This document shows positions 17,310-26,485 of a stretch of DNA of 64,000 nucleotides, piece after piece. Within the stretch, counting starts at the first letter, position 1; each line of letters opens with the position of its first letter. The translations under genes and the position numbers were made by a program. The stretch comes from Roseomonas alba (GTDB lineage Bacteria; Pseudomonadota; Alphaproteobacteria; Acetobacterales; Acetobacteraceae), in contig NZ_JAHYBZ010000003.1 in assembly GCF_019430885.1 (NCBI RefSeq), forward strand, positions 186,001 through 250,000, in the 5' to 3' direction. Below the pieces are notes generated by a model. It did not search any database, was not told the DNA's origin, and saw only the letters and a program-made list of their open reading frames with translations.

Positions 17310-18449
17310 ATGGCGGCGGATCCGACCCCCCTCGCCCAGGCGATGATCCGCTGCCGGTCGGTCACGCCGGCCGATGACGGCGCGCTGGATGTGGTCCAGC
17401 GCGCGCTGGAACCGCTCGGCTTCGCCTGCACCCGGCTGGTCTTCGGGCCTGATGACTACCGGGTGGACAACCTGTTCGCCCGGCGCGGCACGGCCGGCCC
17501 GCATTTCTGCTACGCGGGCCACACCGATGTCGTGCCGCCGGGCAACGTCGCGGCCTGGACCGACGATCCGTTCAGCGGCGTGGTGCGCGACGGGACGCTG
17601 TTCGGCCGCGGCGCCTGCGACATGAAGGGCGGCATCGCCGCCTTCATCGCCGGTCTGGCCGACTACCTCGCCGCGCATCCGGACCATCCGGGGTCGATAT
17701 CGCTGCTCATCACCGGGGATGAGGAGGCGCGATCGGTGGACGGCACCGCGAAGGTGCTGGAATGGATGGAGGCGAACGGCCAGATCCCGGACATGGCGCT
17801 GGTGGGCGAACCGACCAGTCGCGCCGTGCTCGGCGACACCATCAAGATCGGCCGGCGCGGCAGCCTGAATGCCTTCATCACCGTGACGGGCAAGCAGGGC
17901 CACAGCGCCTATCCCGCCAAGGCGGACAACCCGATCCATCGATTGGTCGCCGCGCTGGGACCGCTGCTGGCCGCGCCGCTCGACAACGGATCGGAGTTCT
18001 TCCCGCCCACCACGCTGCAGGTCACCGGCTTCGATGTCGGCAACACCGCGACCAACGTCATCCCGGCGGTGGCGAAGGCGATGCTGAACATCCGCTTCAA
18101 CGACCACCACACCAGCGCGGCGCTGACCGAGCGCCTGCACGCCGCGCTGCGCGCCGCCGGATGCAGCTACGAGCTGATCGCCGAATGCTCGGGCGAGAGC
18201 TTCCTGACGCGGCCCGGCCCCTTCGTCGATGCGCTGTCGCGCGCCATCGAACGCAGCACGGGCGTCGCGCCTGCGCTGGATACTGGCGGCGGGACCTCGG
18301 ATGCGCGCTTCATCGCGCGCTATTGCCCCGTCGCTGAATTCGGCGCCGTCGGCACCTCGCTTCATCAGGTGAACGAGAACGCGTCGGTCGAGGAGCTGCG
18401 CCGCCTCGCCGGCAGCTATCGCGCCATCCTCGAGGAGGTGTTCGGCTGA
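17310..18449 (+). CDS. dapE: Succinyl-diaminopimelate desuccinylase
   Basis: About 379 residues; M20A metallopeptidase fold. Motifs: CYAGHTDVVPPG (metal His/catalytic Asp), GRGACDMKGGIAAF (bridging Asp), LLITGDEEARS (catalytic Glu pair), GEPTS, RRGSLNAFITVTGKQGHSAYP (lid-domain His), and GTSLHQVNENA (last metal His). It hydrolyses N-succinyl-LL-diaminopimelate to LL-diaminopimelate and succinate. An ATG at 17304 is also possible. The one at 17310 has better spacing (8 nt) from AAGGA. It lies directly downstream of dapD. Confidence 0.96.
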   Translation: MAADPTPLAQAMIRCRSVTPADDGALDVVQRALEPLGFACTRLVFGPDDYRVDNLFARRGTAGPHFCYAGHTDVVPPGNVAAWTDDPFSGVVRDGTLFGRGACDMKGGIAAFIAGLADYLAAHPDHPGSISLLITGDEEARSVDGTAKVLEWMEANGQIPDMALVGEPTSRAVLGDTIKIGRRGSLNAFITVTGKQGHSAYPAKADNPIHRLVAALGPLLAAPLDNGSEFFPPTTLQVTGFDVGNTATNVIPAVAKAMLNIRFNDHHTSAALTERLHAALRAAGCSYELIAECSGESFLTRPGPFVDALSRAIERSTGVAPALDTGGGTSDARFIARYCPVAEFGAVGTSLHQVNENASVEELRRLAGSYRAILEEVFG

Positions 18450-18478
18450 GCGGATCCCCCGCCCCTTCGGCCGGGCCG

Positions 18479-19027
18479 GTGCTGCGCGGCATCGTCGGCG
18501 CGCTGATGCTCGCCCGCGGCCGGCGCGACGGCGTGGAGGCTTTCCGCCCGACGCTCGACGATGCGCGGGCCTCCTTCCTCGCGGCCTTCCTCTGCCTGCC
18601 GGCCTTTCTGCTGCTGCGGATGGGCTCCACGCCGGGCGGCGAGGCCGTCGATCCGGTGCGCGCGCTGATCGGCGACCTCCTCGCCTATGTCTGCTCCTGG
18701 GCGGGTTTCGCCGTGGCCTCCTTGCCGATCGCCGAGGCGATGGGCCGCCGCAAGCTCTGGCCGCGCTTCATCGCCGCCTGGAACTGGATGAACCTGGTGC
18801 AGTACGCGGTGCTGACGCTGCTGTCCCTGCCGTCCTTCCTGGGATGGCAGGGGATGGTGGCGGATACGCTCGGGCTGGTCGGGCTGTTCTACGCCATCTG
18901 GATGCAGTGGTTCGCGACACGGCTGTCGCTGTCGATCAGCGGGGCGCAGGCGGCCGCCTTCGTGGGGCTCGACCTGGCGCTGTCGCTGTTCCTGTCGGGG
19001 CTGGTGCTGCAACTGGCACAGGCATGA
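18479..19027 (+). CDS. Polytopic inner-membrane protein of unknown function
   Basis: 182 residues with about five hydrophobic segments (ASFLAAFLCLPAFLLL, LLAYVCSWAGFAVASL, LVQYAVLTLLSLPSFL, LGLVGLFYAIWM, FVGLDLALSLFLSGLVLQL). A basic N-terminal region precedes them (LMLARGRRDGVEAFRPTLDD). It begins at a GTG 30 nt after dapE on the same strand and so may be co-transcribed. Resembles Yip1-like small membrane proteins in pattern, but no specific motif was seen. Confidence 0.65.
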   Translation: MLRGIVGALMLARGRRDGVEAFRPTLDDARASFLAAFLCLPAFLLLRMGSTPGGEAVDPVRALIGDLLAYVCSWAGFAVASLPIAEAMGRRKLWPRFIAAWNWMNLVQYAVLTLLSLPSFLGWQGMVADTLGLVGLFYAIWMQWFATRLSLSISGAQAAAFVGLDLALSLFLSGLVLQLAQA

Positions 19028-19153
19028 ACCGGACGGCGCTCGGCCAGGCGGCCCAGGGGCTCTGGCGTTGACGGGCGAGCGCTCCCGGTCAGTGCCCCGG
19101 CAAGATGTTCCAGGCCCCGGCCCGGCCGAATGGCCCCCGCCGGGCCGGGGATG

Positions 19154-20107
19154 TCACTGCCGCCAGGGCGTGGCCCGCCAGATCTCTCCATAGATGCGCG
19201 CCTGATCCCCGACGAAGCGCGTCATGGTCGGACGGTCCATGTGGCGGACGATGACGAAGTCGCGTTCCGCCATGCCGCGGAATTCCGGGTCGGCGGCCGT
19301 GCGAGCGATCGCCTCCTCCCAGCGCGCGATGATGGCGGGCGGGGTTGCGGCCGGCAGGGCGAAGCCGCGCGCCGAACCGGCCACGACGGCGACGCCCTGC
19401 TCCGCACCTGTGGGCAGGTCGGGCGCCTTGTCCCAGCGTTCGCGTTCCATGATGGCGACCACACGCAGCGCGCCCTGCTGATGCGCGCGCACGGTCAGGC
19501 TGACGGTCGAGATCGACCCGGCGACATGCCCGCCCTGGACGAGTTGCATCGCCTGCGCCGCGCCCTGGGTCGGCACCCAGGTGAACTTCACGCCGGCGGC
19601 GCGCTCGATCGCCATCATCGCGAGGTGCGGCGCCCCGCCGACCCCGGCGCCTGCGATGGTGACGGTCTCGGGCGCTGCCCTCGCCGCCGCGACCAGGTCG
19701 CGCAGGGACCGGTAAGGCGTGTCGTTGCCGACGAAGACCGTATAGGGCTCGTCCGTCAGCAGCCCCGCATAGGCGAAGCTGTCGACGCGGTAGCGCGGCG
19801 TGTTGTCGTAGAGCGCGGTGACCAGTGCAGGGAAGGAGACGAGCGCGGCGGTCCGTCCGTCGGGCGCCGCGGCCGCGACCTCGTTCAGCATGAGCATCCC
19901 GCCGGCGCCGGGCTTATTCGCGACGATGATCTGATTGCCCGGGCCGAGATATTTTTCGAGGAAGGGTGCCGCCATGCGCGCGGCGAGGTCGATATTCCCG
20001 CCAGCGGCGAAACCGACATGGATCTGGATGGGCCGGTCCTGCGCCCGCGCGGCGAGCGCCGGCAGCGCGAGGGTTCCACCGAGCATGAGGCGGCGCGACG
20101 TCACCAT
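19154..20107 (-). CDS. Bug-family (TctC-like) solute-binding protein
   Basis: A 317-residue periplasmic receptor. It has a twin-arginine-like signal (VTSRRLMLGGTLALPALAARA) and family blocks IQIHVGFAAGGNIDLAARMAA, IIVANKPGAGGMLMLNEVA, APHLAMMAIERAAGVKFTWV (ligand-pocket region) and a C-terminal FVGDQARIYGEIW. The ribosome-binding site GGGAGAG supports the ATG at 20107. No permease partners are nearby. It is divergent from a luciferase-like oxidoreductase gene, with ~120 bp between, which may indicate a shared pathway. Ligand unknown. Confidence 0.9.
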   Translation of the reverse strand: MVTSRRLMLGGTLALPALAARAQDRPIQIHVGFAAGGNIDLAARMAAPFLEKYLGPGNQIIVANKPGAGGMLMLNEVAAAAPDGRTAALVSFPALVTALYDNTPRYRVDSFAYAGLLTDEPYTVFVGNDTPYRSLRDLVAAARAAPETVTIAGAGVGGAPHLAMMAIERAAGVKFTWVPTQGAAQAMQLVQGGHVAGSISTVSLTVRAHQQGALRVVAIMERERWDKAPDLPTGAEQGVAVVAGSARGFALPAATPPAIIARWEEAIARTAADPEFRGMAERDFVIVRHMDRPTMTRFVGDQARIYGEIWRATPWRQ

Positions 20108-20228
20108 CGGTCTCTCCCGGCCTGATGGGCGAAATGCTGCAACGCGCCAGGACTGTGTGCAAGTGCGAAGGTTGCGTGGCGGCGCGGTTCCGCTAGGCTT
20201 TCCGTGACCCAGATCGGAGAGGCCGCGG

Positions 20229-21296
20229 ATGCTGCGCTTCAGCAACTTCCTCTTTCCCGAGAGCCGCGACCCCGATCGCGATGCCGAGGTGATCGCCGAC
20301 TGCATCGCCGAGGCGAAGCTGTGCGACGAGCTCGGCGTCGAGGTGCTGTGGCTGGCCGAGCATCACTTCGACGGCAATTGCGCTTATGTGGACCCGGTCA
20401 CCTTCGCCGCCGCTGTGCTGACCGCGACGAAGCGGATCAAGGTCGGCTTCGCGGTGGCGCAGGTGTCGCTGCACCATCCGACGCGGCTCGCCGAGCAGAT
20501 GGCGCTGCTCGACAATATCGGCAAAGGGCGGGTAATCGTCGGGCTCGGCCGCGGCACCGCCTACAATGTCTACGAATACCAGGGTTACGGCATTCCGTGG
20601 GAGGAGGCCGGCTCGCTGTATGAGGAGGCCGAGGGCATCATGCTCAAGGCCTGGACCAGCCCCGAGGGCTTCACCCATGAAGGCAAGCACTGGACGCTGA
20701 AGGTGCCGCGGCTCCGCCCGACCTCCTTCACCCGGCCGCATCCCTATGTGATCCGCGCCGCGTCGTCCGAGGAGGGCGCGCTGCACCTTGCGAAGCGTGG
20801 CCTGCCGTTCCTGATGAACGTGCAGTCGAACGAGACGACGGCGAAGCGCATGGCGCTCTACAAGGCCGCCATGGAGCAGGCCGGCTTCGATGCGGCGCAT
20901 GTCGCGCGCTGCCTCGACGAATCCTGGGTGTGGCGCAACGTCGTGGTCGCCCCGACCGACGAGGAGGCCCGCCGCATCGGCGTCCCGGCCTTCGAGGCGA
21001 TGCAGGAGCACCGCCGGCGCCTGCGCGAGAAGATTTACGCCGAGCAGGGCATCATCATGAAGAAGGAGGAGGTGCCGCCGGCGCGCACCGATCCCGGCCA
21101 TGCGCTGATCTCCGGCTCGCCGGAGACGGTCGCGGAGAAGATGGCGGAGATCGAGGCGACCGGCGTCGGCGGCGTGATCTGCTCCTTCCGCCTCGGCCCG
21201 ATGCCGGCGGATGTGGCAGCGGGGTCGATCCGGCTGTTCATGGAAGAGGTCGCGCCGCGCTTCGCCGCCGGCGCGGTGTCGGCCGCGGCGGAATAG
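20229..21296 (+). CDS. LLM-class flavin-dependent oxidoreductase (bacterial luciferase-like)
   Basis: A 355-residue luciferase-like monooxygenase with the TIM-barrel signatures LGVEVLWLAEHHFDGN (~38-54), ATKRIKVGFAVAQVSLHHP (~65-83), LAEQMALLDNIGKGRVIVGLGRG (~85-108) and ISGSPETVAEKMAEI (~295). It probably uses FMN and O2 or F420-like chemistry on an unknown substrate. GGAGAGG provides the ribosome-binding site. Divergent from a Bug receptor; convergent with the xanthine-dehydrogenase operon. Confidence 0.88.
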   Translation: MLRFSNFLFPESRDPDRDAEVIADCIAEAKLCDELGVEVLWLAEHHFDGNCAYVDPVTFAAAVLTATKRIKVGFAVAQVSLHHPTRLAEQMALLDNIGKGRVIVGLGRGTAYNVYEYQGYGIPWEEAGSLYEEAEGIMLKAWTSPEGFTHEGKHWTLKVPRLRPTSFTRPHPYVIRAASSEEGALHLAKRGLPFLMNVQSNETTAKRMALYKAAMEQAGFDAAHVARCLDESWVWRNVVVAPTDEEARRIGVPAFEAMQEHRRRLREKIYAEQGIIMKKEEVPPARTDPGHALISGSPETVAEKMAEIEATGVGGVICSFRLGPMPADVAAGSIRLFMEEVAPRFAAGAVSAAAE

Positions 21297-21390
21297 CGCC
21301 GGTCGTCGCCGGAAGCGGATATCGCGGGTCCAGGCTTGCGAAATCCGCGCGGGAGCCGATCCCGGTCGCCCCGGCGCCCGTCGACGGCCC

Positions 21391-23712
21391 TCAGTTCCTG
21401 CGAAGATCGTCACCCGATCCGGTGATTCCACCTGATTGGGATCTGCTTGAGCCCCGCAAGGCGCGCAGGATGCGATCGGGTGTCGCCGGCAGATCCAGGC
21501 GTTCCACCCCGGTCGCGTCGCGCAGCGCGTTCCACACGGCCGTCGCCAGCATCAGCGGAGGCTCGCCCACGGCCTTCGACCGGAAGATCGTGTCCGAGCG
21601 CGCCGGCGCATCCGACAGCAGCCGGACGTTGAAGGATGGCGGCACGTCGCGCGATCCCGGGATCTTGTAGGTGGACGGGCCGAGTGTGCGCTGCCGGCCC
21701 TCCGCATCCCAGACCAGTTCCTCGCAGGTCAGCCAGCCCATGCCCTGCACGAAGGCGCCCTCGATCTGGCCGCGGTCGATGGCGGGGTTGAGCGACCGGC
21801 CACAATCCTGCACCAGGTCGGCGCGCAGCACGCGATGCTCGCCGGTCAGCGTGTCGACCACCACCTCGGCGACCGAGGCGCCGTAGGAGAAGTAAAAGAA
21901 GGGCTCGCCCGTCATCGCCACCGGGTCCCAATGGATGTCGGGCGTGCGGTAGAAACCCGTGGCGGAGAGCGAGACGCGCTCGATCCAGCAGCGATGCGCG
22001 AGCTCCCCGAACCCCATGGCGCGGTTGTCGCCGGGTCGGTCGACGAAGGCGCGGTCTTCGGCGAAACAGACGGCGTCGGCGGGGACATCCCACAGAGCAG
22101 CGGCGACCTCGGCCATGCGGGTGCGGATCGTGGTGGCGGCAAGATGCGCGGCCCAGCCATTCAGGTCGCTGCCAGTGGAGGCCGCCGTCGGCGATGTGTT
22201 CGGTACCTCAGCGGTCGAGGTCGCGGTGATGCGCACGCGGTCGAGCGGCACGCCGAAGGTCTCGGCCACCACCTGGGCGATCTTGACGTTGAGGCCCTGG
22301 CCCATCTCGGTGCCGCCATGGTTCAGGCGGATCGAGCCGTCGGCATAGACATGCACCAGCGCCCCCGCCTGGTTCAGGTGGCGGACGCCGAAGGAGATGC
22401 CGAAGGCCAGCACGAAGGATCCCAGCCCGCGCCGCAGGTAAGGGTGCGACGCGTTGAAGGCGGCGATCTCGGCACGGCGGTCATCCCAGCGCGCGTCGTC
22501 CCTGCATTCGGCCCAGACGCGGCGGATCAGGTCACCTTCCAGCGCCTGGCCATAGGGTGTGTGCGTGCCGTTGCCGCCGCCGGCGAAGTTGCGCTCGCGC
22601 ACGGTCTCGGGCGGCAGGCCGGTGGCGCGCGCGACGCCGCGGATGACGTCCTCCATCAGCAGCACACCCTGCGGGCCGCCGAAGCCGCGGAAGGCGGTGT
22701 GGGAGACGGTGTTGGTGCGCAGCGCGAGCGCGGTCAGCCGCACCGCCGGCACGTCGTAGCAGTTCAGCGCATGGGTCAGGGCGCGGAACACCACGCCGGG
22801 CGTGAGGTCGAGGCTGTGCCCGCCATCGGCGGCGAGCGTTGCTTCCAGCGCCAGGATGCGCCCCGCCGCGTCGAAGCTGGCCTTCCAGCGGAACAGGAAG
22901 GGATGGCGCTTGCCGGTCGCGGCCATGTCCGCCTTGCGCGGCGGGCGCAGCTTCACCGGGCGGCCGGTCAGGCGCGCGCCGAGCGCGGCAGCGGCCGCGA
23001 TCCAGGAGGCATTGCTCTCCTTGCCGCCGAAGCCGCCGCCCATGCGCCGGCAGGTGACGGGCACGCGGTTGTAGTCGCAGCCGAGGATGCGGGCGACGAT
23101 GTGCTGCACCTCGGTCGGGTGCTGGGTGGAGGAGGTGACGGCGATCTCGCCATCCTCGCCCGGCACGGCCAGCGCGATTTGGGATTCGAGGTAGAAGTGT
23201 TCCTGCCCGCCCGCCTGGAAGCGCCCTTCCGCGATCCGCGGCGCGGCGGCGAAGGCCTCCGGGACGTCGCCGCGCGTGATGATCTGCGGCGGCATCAGAT
23301 AATCTTCGCGCGCCAGAGCCTCCTCAGGGTCGAGCAGCGCCGGCAGTGGCGTGATGGCCGGCTTGATCGCCTGGGCGGCGCGCAGCGCGGCGTCGCGCGT
23401 CTCGGCGAGCACCAGTGCGATGGGTTGCCCGTGATGGCGCAGCACGCCGTCGGTGAGGAGCGGCTCGCCGGCCTTGCCGGAACCGGAGATGTCGTTCGGA
23501 CCGATGATGTCAGCGGCGGCGATGACGCGCACCACGCCCGGCAGGTCGGGGATGTCGAGCGCATCCAGCCGCCCATGCGCGACGGGCGAGAGCACCAGTG
23601 CACCGTGTAGCAGGCCGGGCGGTTCCGGCAGGTCGTCGGCGAAGCGCGCGGCGCCGGTGGCGTGGCCCAGGGCGCTATCGTGGGCGATGGGACGGCCGAC
23701 CGTGGCGTTCAT
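21391..23712 (-). CDS. xdhB: Xanthine dehydrogenase-type molybdopterin-binding (large) subunit
   Basis: A 773-residue molybdenum-cofactor subunit of the xanthine oxidase family. Motifs: AARFADDLPEPPGLLHGALV at the start, RRMGGGFGGKES and AFRGFGGPQGVLLMED (cofactor loops), NHGGTEMGQGLNVKIAQVVAETFG, and KAVGEPPLMLATAVWNALRDA with the catalytic Glu. Length is normal for the bacterial two-subunit enzyme. It overlaps xdhA by 4 bp (ATGA). Likely oxidises a purine (xanthine/hypoxanthine), though related aldehydes or N-heterocycles cannot be excluded. No XdhC maturation gene follows. The C-terminus ends close to the convergent oxidoreductase. Confidence 0.92.
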   Translation of the reverse strand: MNATVGRPIAHDSALGHATGAARFADDLPEPPGLLHGALVLSPVAHGRLDALDIPDLPGVVRVIAAADIIGPNDISGSGKAGEPLLTDGVLRHHGQPIALVLAETRDAALRAAQAIKPAITPLPALLDPEEALAREDYLMPPQIITRGDVPEAFAAAPRIAEGRFQAGGQEHFYLESQIALAVPGEDGEIAVTSSTQHPTEVQHIVARILGCDYNRVPVTCRRMGGGFGGKESNASWIAAAAALGARLTGRPVKLRPPRKADMAATGKRHPFLFRWKASFDAAGRILALEATLAADGGHSLDLTPGVVFRALTHALNCYDVPAVRLTALALRTNTVSHTAFRGFGGPQGVLLMEDVIRGVARATGLPPETVRERNFAGGGNGTHTPYGQALEGDLIRRVWAECRDDARWDDRRAEIAAFNASHPYLRRGLGSFVLAFGISFGVRHLNQAGALVHVYADGSIRLNHGGTEMGQGLNVKIAQVVAETFGVPLDRVRITATSTAEVPNTSPTAASTGSDLNGWAAHLAATTIRTRMAEVAAALWDVPADAVCFAEDRAFVDRPGDNRAMGFGELAHRCWIERVSLSATGFYRTPDIHWDPVAMTGEPFFYFSYGASVAEVVVDTLTGEHRVLRADLVQDCGRSLNPAIDRGQIEGAFVQGMGWLTCEELVWDAEGRQRTLGPSTYKIPGSRDVPPSFNVRLLSDAPARSDTIFRSKAVGEPPLMLATAVWNALRDATGVERLDLPATPDRILRALRGSSRSQSGGITGSGDDLRRN

Positions 23713-25121
23713 GCGACGAGCCCCGTGGTGTGCGGCGTGGGCACGGCCATGACTTCCGCCACGCCGCCCGCACCGCGCAGGGCCAGGCGCCGCAACAGAT
23801 TGCCCGCGGCGATGCGCCGGTATTCGGCGCTGCCGCGCAGGTCGGAGAGCGGCGCGATCTCCGCCTCCAATGCCATCGCCGCGCGATCGGCAGTGGCCGC
23901 ATCGAAGGGCGCGCCGATCAGCGCCGCCTCGGCTGCGCTTGCCCGCGCCGCGCGCGGCCCGCAGCCGCCATGGGCGATGCGCGCCGTGGCGACGGCGCCA
24001 TCGCGGAAGTTCAGCAGCACAGACAGGCCCACCGTCGCGATGTCCTGGTCGTGGCGTTTCGACAGCTTCTCGCAGCGTAGCAGCGTGCCCGGCGGCGGGC
24101 GGGGGATGGTGATGCGGATGATGACCTCGTCCGCCGCAAGGGCGCTGCTGCGATAGCCGGTGATGAAGTCCTCGACCGGCATGCTGCGTTCGCCGCGCGG
24201 CGAGGCGAGCGTGACCGTCGCCCCCAGCGCGATCAGCGGTGGGATGGAATCCCCGATCGGGCTTGCCGTGCCGAGATTGCCCCCAAGCGTCCCCATGCTG
24301 CGGATCTGGCGCGACCCCAGCCGCCGCAGCAGCGCCGCGAAGGGCGCGAAATCGGCATCCGCCGCGCAGGTGTCGAGAAGCCGTGCGTAGGGCAGCGCCG
24401 CGCCGGCCGTGATGCCCTCCGGCCCGATATCGAGGTCCTGCAGCCCCGCGACGTTCAGCAGCCCGATGACCGCATCGGGCGCCTCGCGGTGTTCGGACAC
24501 GCGCAGGCCGAGATCGGTGCCGCCGGCCAGCAGCCAGGCCTGCGGGTGCGCGGCGCGCAGTGCCACCAGTTCGGCCACGCTGTGGGGCAGAAAGAAGCGC
24601 TGGGACGCGGTCGCGATCTCGCGCGGCGTGGGCAGGGAATCCGGCGCGGCCACGCCGTCATCCATCATCTCGTCCATGGCCTCGAGGATCGGACGATAGC
24701 CCGTGCAGCGGCAGAGATTCCCTGCCAGCGCCTCATGCGGATCGCCGCCCTCCCGCGTCCAGGCCCAGGCGGACATGACGATCCCCGGCGTGCAGAAGCC
24801 GCATTGCGTGCCGTCATGTTCGGCCAGGGCGCGCTGCACCGGGTGGGGCTCGCCGGCGGCGTCGCGCAGCCCCTCCACCGTGCGGATGGACTGGCCGGCA
24901 GCCTGGCCCAGGAGCATCAGGCAGGCATTGACCGGCATGCGCGTGGGCCCGTGTTCGAGCACCACCGTACAGGCCCCGCAATCGCCCTCGGCGCAGCCTT
25001 CCTTCGTGCCGGGCAGCCGCCCCGGCCCGCGCAGCCAGTCGAGCAGCGTCGTGGTGGGGGAGGTCCCTTCGGGCAGCGTGACGGCCTGCCCGTTGAGAAT
25101 GAAGCGGATCGATCCAGCCAT
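23709..25121 (-). CDS. xdhA: Xanthine dehydrogenase small subunit ([2Fe-2S]/FAD)
   Basis: About 470 residues. The N-terminus carries two [2Fe-2S] clusters (CAEGDCGACTV, HDGTQCGFCTPGIVMS, GNLCRCTGYRPILEAM). The middle and C-terminus form the FAD domain (AWLLAGGTDLGLRVSE, GSRQIRSMGTLGGNLGTASPIGDS). This is the electron-transfer subunit passing electrons from molybdenum to NAD+. Its stop overlaps the large subunit start by 4 bp. The ATG at 25121 is adjacent to the conserved GSIRFILNGQAV. ATGs at 25139 and 25154 are possible extensions. A solo hairpin separates it from the upstream MFS gene. Confidence 0.93.
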   Translation of the reverse strand: MAGSIRFILNGQAVTLPEGTSPTTTLLDWLRGPGRLPGTKEGCAEGDCGACTVVLEHGPTRMPVNACLMLLGQAAGQSIRTVEGLRDAAGEPHPVQRALAEHDGTQCGFCTPGIVMSAWAWTREGGDPHEALAGNLCRCTGYRPILEAMDEMMDDGVAAPDSLPTPREIATASQRFFLPHSVAELVALRAAHPQAWLLAGGTDLGLRVSEHREAPDAVIGLLNVAGLQDLDIGPEGITAGAALPYARLLDTCAADADFAPFAALLRRLGSRQIRSMGTLGGNLGTASPIGDSIPPLIALGATVTLASPRGERSMPVEDFITGYRSSALAADEVIIRITIPRPPPGTLLRCEKLSKRHDQDIATVGLSVLLNFRDGAVATARIAHGGCGPRAARASAAEAALIGAPFDAATADRAAMALEAEIAPLSDLRGSAEYRRIAAGNLLRRLALRGAGGVAEVMAVPTPHTTGLVA

Positions 25122-25183
25122 GGGTGCGATGGTGTCCATCGCCGGGGGCAGCACGCAAGCGTCATGCCGGGGCGATAGCGCAT

Positions 25184-25204
25184 GGAGGGGGCTTTGCCCC
25201 CTCC
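25184..25204 (-). terminator. Hairpin after the MFS gene (solo GGAGGGGGC type)
   Basis: Perfect 9-bp arms (GGAGGGGGC / GCCCCCTCC) and a TTT loop, 8 nt beyond the stop of the MFS gene and before xdhA on the same strand. It probably separates the two transcripts. Related to hairpin 1 of the composite repeats. Confidence 0.55.
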
Positions 25205-25212
25205 GGCGCGCC

Positions 25213-26382
25213 TCACGCCCGAGCGGCCACCGCCCCCCGCCGTTCCAGCGTGACGCTCCACAGCGCCACTGCGATCGCGCCCGCCGGCATCAGCGCCGCG
25301 ACGGCGGTCACGGCGCCAAGCCCCGGCCCGTGGTCGATCACCACCCCGCCGAGCCAGGCGCCGAGCGCGTTGCCCAGGTTGAACGCCGCGATGTTCAGGC
25401 TCGACGCCAGCGTCTGCCCGGCCCCGCCGGCCGCTTCCAGCACGCGGAGCTGCAGCGGCGCCACGGTGGCGAAAGCGGCCGCGCCCAGCAGCCCGACGCA
25501 GGCGATGGCGGCGATGCGCTCATGCACGGCGAAGGTCGCCAGCAGCATGATCACGACCAGCGCGGCGAGAGTGGCGAATAGGGCCGGCATCAGCCGCCAG
25601 TCCGCGAGCCGTCCGCCGACCAGGTTGCCCAGGATCAGCCCGACGCCGAAGATGAGCAGGATCGGCGACACGGCTTCCTCGGAGAACCCGGCAATGGTGA
25701 CGAGGATCGGCTGGATGTAGCTGAACACCGCGAAGACGCCGCCAAAGCCGAGCACCGTCATCAACAGGCCGAGCAGCACCTGCGGTCGGCGCAGCACGGC
25801 GAGTTCCTCGGCGAGGTGCACGGGTTCCACCCCGGCGGTATCGCGCGGCACCAGCAGGGCCAGTACGGCCACGGCGAAGACGCCGATGCCGGCGACCGCC
25901 CAGAAGGTCGCGCGCCAGCCATATTCAAGGCCAAGCCAGGCCCCGAAGGGCACGCCGAGCAGCGTTGCCACGGTCAGGCCCGTGAACATCAGCGCGATGG
26001 CCGAGGCGCGGCGTTCCGGCGCCACCAGCCCGGCGGCGACCACCGAACCGACGCCGAAGAAGGTGCCATGGGCGAGCGCGGTCAGCACGCGCGCGGCCAT
26101 CAGCGCCGCGTAGTTCGGCGCCAGCGCGCAGGCCAGGTTGCCGAGGGTGAAGATCACCATCAGCGCGATCAGCACGGTCTTCCGCGGCAGATTGCGCGTG
26201 GCGATGGTCAGCACCGGCGCGCCGATGAAGACGCCGAGCGCATAGCCCGACACCAGCAACCCAGCGGCCGGGATGGACACGCCGAGATCCGCCGAGACCT
26301 GCAGCAACAGGCCCATGATGACGAATTCGGTGACGCCGATGCCGAAGGCACCAGCGGTGAGGGCATAGACGGCAATCGGCAC
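25213..26382 (-). CDS. Major facilitator superfamily transporter (AraJ/YdhP-like)
   Basis: A 389-residue, 12-helix inner-membrane transporter. The N-terminal LTAGAFGIGVTEFVIMGLLLQV and YALGVFIGAPVLTIAT plus RNLPRKTVL (motif-A-like loop) match the DHA1 sugar/drug efflux branch (AraJ, YdhP, PbuE). It starts at a GTG (26382). It is divergent from a LysR regulator with ~100 bp between, a classic regulator-transporter pair, so the LysR protein probably controls it. Likely exports a small metabolite or drug; substrate unknown. Confidence 0.87.
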   Translation of the reverse strand: MPIAVYALTAGAFGIGVTEFVIMGLLLQVSADLGVSIPAAGLLVSGYALGVFIGAPVLTIATRNLPRKTVLIALMVIFTLGNLACALAPNYAALMAARVLTALAHGTFFGVGSVVAAGLVAPERRASAIALMFTGLTVATLLGVPFGAWLGLEYGWRATFWAVAGIGVFAVAVLALLVPRDTAGVEPVHLAEELAVLRRPQVLLGLLMTVLGFGGVFAVFSYIQPILVTIAGFSEEAVSPILLIFGVGLILGNLVGGRLADWRLMPALFATLAALVVIMLLATFAVHERIAAIACVGLLGAAAFATVAPLQLRVLEAAGGAGQTLASSLNIAAFNLGNALGAWLGGVVIDHGPGLGAVTAVAALMPAGAIAVALWSVTLERRGAVAARA

Positions 26383-26462
26383 GGGGGCCTCCAGACAGCA
26401 GCAGAATGGTTGCGCCGCGAGATGGCCGCGGGTGCAGCATGAACCAGAGGCTCGTCTGGCAC

Positions 26463-26474
26463 ATCACCTGTGAT
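26463..26474. promoter_or_regulatory. Candidate LysR operator between MFS and lysR genes
   Basis: A perfect short palindrome ATCAC-CT-GTGAT lies 11 nt upstream of the LysR start, in the shared divergent promoter region. It has the general T-N11-A form of LysR boxes and is in the right place for autoregulation. Confidence 0.35.
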
Positions 26475-26485
26475 ATGAAGTCACA

